A stretch of 38,076 nucleotides of DNA from NCBI RefSeq assembly GCF_020740895.1, contig NZ_JAILXP010000018.1, forward strand, positions 1 through 38,076. Reading direction: 5' to 3'. How positions within the stretch are numbered: position 1 is the stretch's first letter; each line of letters starts with the position of its first letter. The translations under genes were made by a program, and so were the position numbers. Under the pieces are notes generated by a model that did no database searches, was not told the DNA's origin, and saw nothing but the letters and a program-made list of their open reading frames with translations. Origin of the DNA: Streptomyces sp. UNOB3_S3. GTDB taxonomy: Bacteria; Actinomycetota; Actinomycetes; Streptomycetales; Streptomycetaceae. Shown here one piece after another: positions 9,133 through 15,564 of the stretch.

Positions 9133-10560
9133 ATGCGCCGTTCCAAAATCGTCTGCACCCTGGGCCCTGCCGTCGACTCCTTCGACCAGCTGAAGTCGCT
9201 GATCGAGGCCGGTATGAACGTGGCCCGTTTCAACATGAGCCACGGGTCCCACTCGGAGCACGAGGAGCGGTACAACCGCCTCCGCAAGGCCTCGGAGGAG
9301 ACCGGCCGCGCCGTGGGCGTGCTGGCCGACCTCCAGGGCCCGAAGATCCGCCTGGAGACCTTCGCGGACGGCCCCGTGGAGCTGGTGCGCGGTGACGAGT
9401 TCGTCATCACCACCGAGGACGTCCCCGGTGACAAGACGATCTGCGGCACGACCTACAAGGGCCTGCCCGGCGACGTCGTCAAGGGCGACCAGGTCCTGAT
9501 CAACGACGGCAACGTCGAGCTCCGGGTCACCGAGGTCGACGGCCCGCGCGTGAAGACGATCGTCATCGAGGGCGGTGTCATCTCCGACCACAAGGGCATC
9601 AACCTGCCCGGCGCGGCGGTGAACGTCCCGGCGCTGTCCGAGAAGGACATCGAGGACCTGAAGTTCGCCCTCGCCATGGGCTGCGACATGGTGGCGCTGT
9701 CCTTCGTCCGCGACGCCAAGGACGTCCAGGACGTCCACCGCGTCATGGACCAGGTCGGCCGCCGCGTGCCGGTCATCGCCAAGGTCGAGAAGCCGCAGGC
9801 CGTCGAGAACATGGCGGAGGTCGTCATGGCCTTCGACGGTGTGATGGTGGCCCGTGGCGACCTGGCGGTGGAGTACCCGCTGGAGCGCGTCCCGATGGTG
9901 CAGAAGCGCCTGATCGAGATGTGCCGCCGCAACGCCAAGCCGGTGATCGTCGCGACCCAGATGATGGAGTCGATGATCACCAACTCCCGTCCCACGCGTG
10001 CCGAGGCCTCCGACGTCGCCAACGCCATCCTGGACGGCGCGGACGCGGTCATGCTCTCCGCCGAGTCCTCGGTCGGCGCGTACCCGATCGAGACCGTCAA
10101 GACGATGTCCCGCATCGTCGAGGCGGCCGAGCAGGAGCTGCTCTCCAAGGGCCTCCAGCCGCTGGTCCCGGGCAAGAAGCCGCGCACGCAGGGCGGTTCC
10201 GTCGCCCGCGCCGCGTGCGAGATCGCGGACTTCCTGGGCGGCAAGGCGCTGGTCGCCTTCACCAAGTCCGGTGACACCGCCCGCCGGCTCTCCCGCTACC
10301 GCACGGCGCAGCCGATCCTGGCCTTCACCACGGACGCCTCGACCCGCAACCAGCTCACGCTGAGCTGGGGCGTCGAGACCTTCGTGGTCCCGCACGTGGA
10401 CAACACGGACGCGATGGTCGACCTGGTCGACGCCGAGCTGCTCAAGCTCAAGCGCTACACCGAGGGCGACATCATGATCATCACGGCGGGCTCCCCGCCC
10501 GGCATCCCCGGCACCACCAACATGGTGCGGGTGCACCACCTCGGCGGCGAGAACCGCTAG
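9133..10560 (+). CDS. pyk: Pyruvate kinase
   Basis: Converts phosphoenolpyruvate + ADP to pyruvate + ATP (475 aa, normal bacterial length). The barrel begins with RRSKIVCTLGPA and NVARFNMSHGSH. The active-site signature is VPVIAKVEKPQAV, with its catalytic Lys, followed by MVARGDLAVEYP and VIVATQMMESMI with the conserved metal/substrate residues. A B-domain is inserted after LQGPKIRLE, and the C-terminal domain ends with GSPPGIPGTTNMVRVHHLG. Start is ATG 9133. The preceding TAGGAT (9120-9125) can be read either as AGGA ribosome-binding site with 8-base spacing or as a -10 box of a leaderless transcript. By position it matches S. coelicolor pyk2 (SCO5423). A strong terminator follows. Confidence 0.96.
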   Translation: MRRSKIVCTLGPAVDSFDQLKSLIEAGMNVARFNMSHGSHSEHEERYNRLRKASEETGRAVGVLADLQGPKIRLETFADGPVELVRGDEFVITTEDVPGDKTICGTTYKGLPGDVVKGDQVLINDGNVELRVTEVDGPRVKTIVIEGGVISDHKGINLPGAAVNVPALSEKDIEDLKFALAMGCDMVALSFVRDAKDVQDVHRVMDQVGRRVPVIAKVEKPQAVENMAEVVMAFDGVMVARGDLAVEYPLERVPMVQKRLIEMCRRNAKPVIVATQMMESMITNSRPTRAEASDVANAILDGADAVMLSAESSVGAYPIETVKTMSRIVEAAEQELLSKGLQPLVPGKKPRTQGGSVARAACEIADFLGGKALVAFTKSGDTARRLSRYRTAQPILAFTTDASTRNQLTLSWGVETFVVPHVDNTDAMVDLVDAELLKLKRYTEGDIMIITAGSPPGIPGTTNMVRVHHLGGENR

Positions 10561-10577
10561 GTTCCGCGCCCGCTCGC

Positions 10578-10627
10578 ACGACGGTGGCCGCCGCTCCGGG
10601 TTCTCCCGGGGCGGCGGCCACCGTCGT
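10578..10627. terminator. Long hairpin terminator between pyk and the convergent secreted-protein gene
   Basis: A 23-bp stem (10578-10600 with 10605-10627), fully paired apart from one G-T wobble (10595/10610), closed by a TTCT tetraloop. It sits 17 bp after the pyk stop and 22 bp from the convergent stop at 10650, so it can serve both directions. It is among the longest near-perfect inverted repeats in the window. Confidence 0.9.
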
Positions 10628-10649
10628 CGTACCGGCCAGCTCGCCCGGC

Positions 10650-11912
10650 CTACGGATACGTGCCGTCGGTCAGGTACTGGTGGAGGTTCGGGATGTGCAG
10701 CGTCCCCCCGAACTGCCCCGCCTGCCGGATCCTCACATGGGTGAAGAAGATCGGGATCGGCAGCTTCAGCCCCGGGATCAGCGGCGGCAGGCTGGTCGGC
10801 GACTGGGTCGACGGAACGATCCCGAGGAGATTCCCCTTCAGCTCCTCCGTGTACATGGTGACCTTGCCGCCCTTGAGCGTCGAGGTCGTCCCCATCCCCG
10901 CCACGTGGTACTGCTTGCCCTGGCCGTTGACGATCTGGTGGAGATCCCTGATCTCCAGGGCGTCCGCGGTGAACTTGAGCACGGGCTTCTGCTGACCGTT
11001 CGCCATCGTGATGCGCTTGACGCCCTCGTAGGTGAGACCGGTCAGGGTCAGCTTGCTCGCCTCCAGATACCAGGGCTGGCCGGGGAAGGCGCGGTGCTCG
11101 TTCTCGTCGACGACCGTGCCCTTGGGGCAGGGGCCGGGCTGTTTACCGCCGGCTTCGCCGGTGGGCGAGGGCGAGGGCGATTGCGATGCGGAAGCGGACG
11201 GGGAAGGCGTCGCCGGCGCGGACGGCTTCGCCTCGGCCGTCGGCCCGGACACGGCCTTGTCCGGCTTCGGCCGCTGCTTCGGCGACGCCCCCTGTGCCGA
11301 CGGCGAGGACGAGGGCGAGGGCGACGGCGAGGACGGCGCCGACGGACCGGGCGCGGCGGCCGGCTTCCCGCCGGTCAGGATCTCGGTGAGCTTCTCACCG
11401 AGCCCCAGCGGATCCAGCGGGTTCACCTTCTTGGGAGGCGAGGAAAGCGGTGCCGGAACGCGCTCCGGCACGGGCGCCGTCTTCGCCGACGGCGACGCGG
11501 AGGCCGACGCCGAGGCGGAGGGTGCGGCGGACGGCGAGTCGGCGGGCCCCTGGCCCCGGCCCGCCGGCGCCGACGGCCGCTCCCCGGCCCCGGGGCGCTC
11601 CTTCGCGTCCGCGCCCGTACCGGGGCTCGCGGCCGACGGTGCCGGCGAGGGCGTCCCGTTCTCCGTCGCGTCCGGCTCCGGAACCGTGTCCGGCGCGGTC
11701 ACACATCCCGCGTCCCCGAAGGGATTCACCGGCTGTACGGGCTTGGCCTGCGCCAGCGTCGGCGTGAGGCCCATGCCCATCAGCACGGCGCCCGGCATCG
11801 CCGCGAGGGCGACGGCCTTGCCGGCCGGCATGTTCAGCCGGGCCAGCAGCGGCTTTCTCGGCGCGGCGTGGCGCGGGCCGCTCCCGCCGCCGCGCGTGTG
11901 GTCAGTCGGCAC
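10650..11912 (-). CDS. Secreted or surface Pro/Ser/Ala-rich protein, third gene of the DUF6230 operon
   Basis: Function unknown (420 aa from the GTG at 11912). The basic N-terminus, hydrophobic stretch and TLAQA cleavage-like site (about residues 28-56) indicate export. A long low-complexity linker rich in Pro, Ser, Ala and acidic residues (about 75-275, with runs such as SPSPSPSSSPSA and SASASASPSA) resembles a wall-spanning spacer. The C-terminal globular domain of about 150 residues (YLEASKLTLTGLTYEGVKRI onward to TLHIPNLHQYLTDGTYP) has alternating hydrophobics suggestive of beta strands. I recognise no enzyme motif. The start overlaps the stop of the upstream DUF6114 gene by 11 bp and has GGGAGG just before it, so the two are translationally coupled. 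A hairpin at 10578-10627 ends the operon. Confidence 0.82.
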   Translation of the reverse strand: MPTDHTRGGGSGPRHAAPRKPLLARLNMPAGKAVALAAMPGAVLMGMGLTPTLAQAKPVQPVNPFGDAGCVTAPDTVPEPDATENGTPSPAPSAASPGTGADAKERPGAGERPSAPAGRGQGPADSPSAAPSASASASASPSAKTAPVPERVPAPLSSPPKKVNPLDPLGLGEKLTEILTGGKPAAAPGPSAPSSPSPSPSSSPSAQGASPKQRPKPDKAVSGPTAEAKPSAPATPSPSASASQSPSPSPTGEAGGKQPGPCPKGTVVDENEHRAFPGQPWYLEASKLTLTGLTYEGVKRITMANGQQKPVLKFTADALEIRDLHQIVNGQGKQYHVAGMGTTSTLKGGKVTMYTEELKGNLLGIVPSTQSPTSLPPLIPGLKLPIPIFFTHVRIRQAGQFGGTLHIPNLHQYLTDGTYP

Positions 11913-12348
11913 CGTGCCTCCCACCGGGCTCGTCGGCCGGCGCGGGCTGCGGCTGCCCCGGCGCCCAGGACACCCCCAGGCCACCGCCGATCAGCGCCAG
12001 CAGGAATCCGACCAGGAAGGCGCCGAAGTTGGAGACGACGAGGGAGACCAGCGCGAGGAGGATCGCGGCGACACCGGCGAAGACCCTCGACTGCGGCTGG
12101 TACCACATGGTCAGGCCCAGCACGATCAGCAGTACGCCGATGATCAGCGATCCGGCGCCGGCCGTCGTGGCCATCCGGAACTGGAGATCGCCCAGCGAGA
12201 CCGTCTGGTACGGGATGTACATGACCGGGACACCGGCCAGGATGCACAACAGCCCGCCCCAGAAGGGGCGTCGGCCCCGCCAGTCCCAGAACGAACGGCG
12301 GATGCGGCCGAGCGTGTCGATCAGCCGTGGTCGCGTATCGGCGCTCAT
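11902..12348 (-). CDS. DUF6114 family integral membrane protein
   Basis: Small polytopic membrane protein (148 aa) of unknown function. After a basic cytoplasmic N-terminus ending in SFWDWRGRRPFWGGLL come four hydrophobic spans: GGLLCILAGVPVMYI, then a second around AGAGSLIIGVLLIVLGL, a third in VFAGVAAILLALVSLVV and a fourth in FLVGFLLALIGGGLG. The tail is Pro/Asp rich. The ATG at 12348 was preferred to the longer upstream reading because GAGGAG lies 8-9 bases before it. The gene sits between a DUF6230 gene (115 bp upstream) and a secreted protein gene (overlapping downstream). DUF6114 and DUF6230 genes are commonly paired in Streptomyces, so the products probably work together at the membrane. 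Confidence 0.85.
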   Translation of the reverse strand: MSADTRPRLIDTLGRIRRSFWDWRGRRPFWGGLLCILAGVPVMYIPYQTVSLGDLQFRMATTAGAGSLIIGVLLIVLGLTMWYQPQSRVFAGVAAILLALVSLVVSNFGAFLVGFLLALIGGGLGVSWAPGQPQPAPADEPGGRHGAD

Positions 12349-12463
12349 GGTGTACAGCTCCTCGGGACTGGCGAATCGGTGGTGCGTGGCGCTCACGGAC
12401 GCGGTCGCGGACTGCGGCCGGTCCGGGCGTGGGGCCGGTCGGCCCGGTCCCACGCCCGTCCCG

Positions 12464-13114
12464 TCACTCCAGCTCGGCGTCCTGGAAGCACTCGTTCTTG
12501 CCGAAGCCGACCTTCATCTTCAGGCCCTTGAGGGTGAAGGTGCCCGCCGTGGTCGCCCACGCCCGCTGCTTGGCGTCGGTGAAGGTGACCCGCTTGGCCT
12601 GCTGGGCGAACGAGCCCGGCACGTACTTGTCGCCGGCGTGGGGGCCGGGGCCCTTGCCGTTGCCCTTCCCCTTGAGGGTGTCGTCCACCGAGACGCCGAT
12701 GTCGATGTCCTCGAACTGCGCGTCCGCCTTGAGGACGTCCGCGTCGATGTAGAGCTGCTTGGCGTCGACCGCTTCCTTGTCGCCCGCCGTGAGCTTCATC
12801 GACACTTCCTGGTTGATGAGCGGGATGGGGACGACGACGGACTGGCACAGGTTGTTGATCGTGGCGTGGTTCAGGCCGACGACCACAACGGGATGGGCTC
12901 CCTTCGCGTTCTGGTCGAGGGCGCCGTACTGGACGAAGTCCTCGCCCACCATCTTCCCGGCCTGAACCTTGAACTGCTGGCCCGAAACACTGAACGACGC
13001 CGCGAGGGCGCCCTGCGCGACCGCCACACCGATCGCGGCCGACGCCGCGACGCCGGGCACCATGACGACGGCGAACCTGCGCCATCTGGTCCCACCACGA
13101 GTCCGGTCCTTCAC
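12464..13114 (-). CDS. DUF6230 family membrane-anchored protein
   Basis: Predicted exported protein (216 aa) of unknown function. The GTG at 13114 is chosen because AAGGAGG lies six bases upstream; the frame extends further but has no better signal. A short Arg-rich N-terminus is followed by one hydrophobic segment (about 14-40, VVMVPGVAASAAIGVAVAQG), then an extracytoplasmic domain with a beta-rich pattern (SFSVSGQQFKVQAGKM, NHATINNLCQSVVVPIPL, a hydrophobic/acidic repeat near DAKQLYIDADVLKADAQF). Two Cys, near 98 and at 211, could form a disulphide. Some database entries for this family are labelled cholesterol esterase, but I see no GxSxG serine-hydrolase motif. It is the first gene of a three-gene operon. 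Confidence 0.85.
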   Translation of the reverse strand: MKDRTRGGTRWRRFAVVMVPGVAASAAIGVAVAQGALAASFSVSGQQFKVQAGKMVGEDFVQYGALDQNAKGAHPVVVVGLNHATINNLCQSVVVPIPLINQEVSMKLTAGDKEAVDAKQLYIDADVLKADAQFEDIDIGVSVDDTLKGKGNGKGPGPHAGDKYVPGSFAQQAKRVTFTDAKQRAWATTAGTFTLKGLKMKVGFGKNECFQDAELE

Positions 13115-13466
13115 GACTTTCCTCCTTCTCGGACGTACATCCCCGGTGCGGGCAGGCGGCCCGCGCGGGGATGGGAGAAGAGCTACGTCCTCGGGAAGAA
13201 GAGCGCCGTGGCGTCCGCTGGCACCTGCCGCGCCCGTCACACACCGGCGATCACCCCCGAGCGACAACCACTGGCCACGCCTTCGCGCAACCTGCGGAAC
13301 AGGCCCCGCCGTTGACGCACGGGGACCCCCCTGTCCCAGGACCGGTGGACGTGCCACCGGCCCGCCCGGTGGGGACCCACGACCCGCGCACGACCGACGG
13401 CCGGGGCGGGAGCGGACCGGGCTGGCCCGATCGTGGTCCATCGCGGGCCGGGGCACAAGAGGTTGA

Positions 13467-13480
13467 TTACTTGCGAGTAA
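13467..13480. promoter_or_regulatory. Palindromic operator candidate upstream of the DUF6230 operon
   Basis: TTACT, 4-base centre TGCG, then AGTAA: perfect 5-bp arms in an otherwise G+C-rich region. It lies about 350 bp upstream of the DUF6230 start and just beyond the terminator of the thioredoxin gene. The form resembles operators of TetR-type regulators. No regulator is encoded next to it, and the distance implies a long leader if it controls DUF6230. Confidence 0.4.
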
Positions 13481-13566
13481 CGAGCGGATAACCAACGGGC
13501 GGCCGGTATGTATCGCCACCCGGCCGCACAACGCCGCAACGTGACCGCGGCCGAGGGGGCACAACA

Positions 13567-13595
13567 GAAAAAACCCGGGCGAAAGCCCGGGTTTT
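13567..13595 (-). terminator. GAAA-loop intrinsic terminator downstream of the thioredoxin-TPR gene
   Basis: Perfect 11-bp stem (13570-13580 with 13585-13595) closed by GAAA (plus strand) / TTTC (minus strand). On the minus strand the stem is followed by six T. That makes this the most classical rho-independent terminator in the window, placed to end the thioredoxin transcript about 90 bp after its stop at 13687. Confidence 0.85.
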
Positions 13596-13621
13596 CCTTA
13601 CCTCGCGTAACAGCGGCCGCG

Positions 13622-13640
13622 TTTACCAAGTTTTGGTAAA
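13622..13640. repeat. A+T-rich inverted repeat in the 3' leader of the thioredoxin gene
   Basis: TTTACCAA, 3-base centre GTT, then TTGGTAAA: perfect 8-bp arms, unusually A+T rich for this genome. It lies 46 bp beyond the thioredoxin stop and before the intrinsic terminator, an odd place for an operator. It may act as an RNA hairpin or as a binding site for a promoter I cannot identify. Confidence 0.4.
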
Positions 13641-13686
13641 GCGGGACGACCCGTGCCGCCTGTGACGCGGGGGAGACGAGTGCCTG

Positions 13687-14658
13687 TCAGAAGAGGGCGC
13701 GCGACAGCGCGGTCCGCGCGGCCGTCACCCGCGGATCGTCGGGACCGATCACCTCGAAGACCTCCAGCAGCCGCACGCGCGCGGCGTCGCGGTCCTCCCC
13801 GGCCGTCCGCCGCACGGTGTCGATCAACCGCCCGAAGGCGTCCTCGACATGACCACCGACGAGGTCGAGATCGGCCGCCGCGATCTGCGCGGCCACATCG
13901 CCCGGCGCGTCGGCGGCCGCCTTGCGCACCGCCTGCGCGTCCATGCCCTGGACGCGCTTCAGGAGCTGCGCCTGAGCGAGGCCCAGCTTGGCCTCGGCGT
14001 TGGCCGGGTCGTCGGACAGCACGTTCTCGTAGGCGCGGACGGCACCGCCCAGGTCGCCCGCGTCCAGCGCGTCGTGCGCGGCGGACAGGGCGGCGTCGTG
14101 CGGGCCCGCGGGCACCTGCGGGACGGCGGCCTCGTCGTACTCCCCCGGCTCTCCCGGCGCGACGGGCGCGCCCACGATGCCGAAGCGCTGCTCCGCCACC
14201 GCGATCAGCTGCTCCAGCACCTGACGGATCTGGGCCTCGGGCGCCGCGCCCTGGAACAGCGGCAGGGCCTGGCCGGCCACGACGGCGAAGACGGCCGGGA
14301 TGGACTGGACGCCGAACTGCTGGAAGAGCAGCTGGTTGGCCTCGACGTCCACCTTGGCGAGGACGAAGCGCCCCGCGTACTCGTCGGCCAGCCGCTCCAG
14401 CAGCGGGCCCAGCTGCTTGCACGGCTCGCACCAGTCGGCCCAGAAGTCGATGACGACGGGCACCTCGGCGGACCGCTGGAGGACCTCCGCCTCGAAGCCG
14501 GCCTCGTCGACGTCGAAGACGAGACGGCCCGCGACCGGGGCCCCGCCCTGGCGGACGGCCTCGGCGCGCGCCTGCTCCGCCTTCTGCCTGGCTTCTCCGG
14601 CCGCCTTCACCGCGGCGAGGTCGACCACTCCACTCATGGACATGTTCCGTGGCTGCAT
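13687..14658 (-). CDS. Thioredoxin-like protein with C-terminal TPR region (YbbN/CnoX type)
   Basis: Thioredoxin-fold protein fused to a helical tetratricopeptide-like region (323 aa). The N-terminal 45 residues are Ala/Arg/Gln-rich. The Trx domain (about 46-155) has the strand-loop PVVIDFWADWCEPCKQL with active site C77-E-P-C80, the KVDVEANQ stretch and the cis-Pro loop in VQSIPAVFAV. Residues about 190-323 form repeated amphipathic helices (ALSAAHDALDAGDLGGAVRAY, then DPANAEAKLGLAQ). This Trx + TPR layout is that of E. coli YbbN/CnoX, a redox-linked holdase chaperone. CEPC rather than CGPC is common in this branch and should change the redox potential. Start ATG 14658 has GGGGGGAGGA upstream. 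The gene is divergent from a TetR regulator. Confidence 0.9.
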   Translation of the reverse strand: MQPRNMSMSGVVDLAAVKAAGEARQKAEQARAEAVRQGGAPVAGRLVFDVDEAGFEAEVLQRSAEVPVVIDFWADWCEPCKQLGPLLERLADEYAGRFVLAKVDVEANQLLFQQFGVQSIPAVFAVVAGQALPLFQGAAPEAQIRQVLEQLIAVAEQRFGIVGAPVAPGEPGEYDEAAVPQVPAGPHDAALSAAHDALDAGDLGGAVRAYENVLSDDPANAEAKLGLAQAQLLKRVQGMDAQAVRKAAADAPGDVAAQIAAADLDLVGGHVEDAFGRLIDTVRRTAGEDRDAARVRLLEVFEVIGPDDPRVTAARTALSRALF

Positions 14659-14781
14659 GGGCCCATCCTCCCCCCTCGGCACGGAGAACCGGAAAACCTG
14701 CGGACGGCGGCTGACCGATCCACTGGCTGATCTTCGCCGGGTCCCCACCCGGCGCGAGCGTTCATCGCGTGGTTGTCGCTC

Positions 14782-14804
14782 TTACGCTACGAGCCGTAGC
14801 GTAA
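14782..14804. promoter_or_regulatory. Perfect palindrome (TetR operator candidate) in the trx/tetR divergent region
   Basis: TTACGCTACG (14782-14791), spacer AGC, CGTAGCGTAA (14795-14804): perfect 10-bp arms. It sits 72 bp before the TetR gene start and 124 bp before the divergent thioredoxin gene start. Local TetR regulators usually bind such a site, so autoregulation and possible co-control of the thioredoxin gene are inferred. Confidence 0.75.
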
Positions 14805-14875
14805 CTGCAACGAGCGATCCCGGACCCTGTGATCTACCTCATACCCGGCGGCCTACCCGGCGGTAAGGTCCCTCC

Positions 14876-15505
14876 ATGAGCTCCGCCGCCCCTCCCCCGG
14901 CCCGCCGCACGGGCCGCCCACGCAGCGCCGAGGCCGATCGCGCCATCCTCGACGCGACCCGCGCGGCCCTGGTCGAGCTGGGCTGGAGCAAGCTGACCCT
15001 CGGCGACGTCGCGACCCGCGCCGGGGTCGCCAAGACCACCCTCTACCGCCGCTGGGCGGGCAAGAACGAACTCGTGGTGGACGCGGTGGCCGCCCTCTTC
15101 GACGAACACCTGGAGCTCCCCGACCGCGGCAGCCTCCAGGCCGACATCGAGGGCGTCGTCCTCCAGTTCGCGTCCCTCCTGGAACGCCCCGAGACCAAGA
15201 CGGCCCTGATGGCGGTGGTGGCCGAATCCACCCGCGACGACGCCCTGCGCGACCGCATCCGCTCCGCGATCGTGGACCGCCAGAAGTCCCTCGTCCTCCT
15301 CGGCCGCGCCCGCGCCCAGGCCCGCGGCGAACTGCCCCGCGAGCCCGACCCCGAGTCGGCGGCCCGCAACGCCGACCTCATCTTCGACGTCATCGCGGGC
15401 GCCGTCGTCCACCGGACGCTGGTGAGCGCGGAACCGGTGGACGAGGAGTGGGCACGCGGTTTCACGGCACTGCTGGTGGGCGGCCTGGCGTCCGCGTACA
15501 CCTGA
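14876..15505 (+). CDS. TetR family transcriptional regulator
   Basis: Ligand-responsive repressor (209 aa). The N-terminal DNA-binding domain (about 17-63) begins after an Arg-rich GRPRSAEADRAILDAT lead and contains the helix-turn-helix LTLGDVATRAGVAKTTLYRRWAGK with the conserved TLYRRW recognition end. The C-terminal helical domain (about 70-205) is the divergent ligand/dimer part and does not reveal the ligand. The ATG follows AAGG with suitable spacing. A perfect palindrome lies 72 bp upstream, and TGTGA-N6-TCATA (14828-14843), close to a Crp half-site pair, lies between it and the start. The gene converges on the isobutyryl-CoA mutase gene 60 bp downstream; control of that gene is possible but not shown, since its own upstream palindrome has a different sequence. 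Confidence 0.92.
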   Translation: MSSAAPPPARRTGRPRSAEADRAILDATRAALVELGWSKLTLGDVATRAGVAKTTLYRRWAGKNELVVDAVAALFDEHLELPDRGSLQADIEGVVLQFASLLERPETKTALMAVVAESTRDDALRDRIRSAIVDRQKSLVLLGRARAQARGELPREPDPESAARNADLIFDVIAGAVVHRTLVSAEPVDEEWARGFTALLVGGLASAYT

Positions 15506-15564
15506 GGCAGCCCCTTCCGGGCCCGTCGGCCACGCCTACCGGGCGCGCCTGCCGGACCGCAGGG

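Larger units (their letters stand above)
13115..13686. other. 572-bp intergenic region between divergently oriented transcription units
   Basis: No convincing gene is visible. It holds the leader of the DUF6230 operon (minus strand, AAGGAGG at about 13121-13127), a 14-bp palindrome (13467-13480), a GAAA-loop terminator (13567-13595) and an A+T-rich inverted repeat (13622-13640). The stretch 13130-13460 is plain G+C-rich DNA in which I see nothing further. Confidence 0.6.

Noticed and set aside
10584..12143. 519-residue plus-strand frame opposite the secreted-protein operon
   Set aside because: It is Arg/Gly-rich antisense; the minus-strand genes have signal sequences, membrane spans and ribosome-binding sites.
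12464..13114. DUF6230 protein as a cholesterol esterase
   Set aside because: There is no GxSxG nucleophile motif and no hydrolase fold signature; it is only a label seen on some family members.
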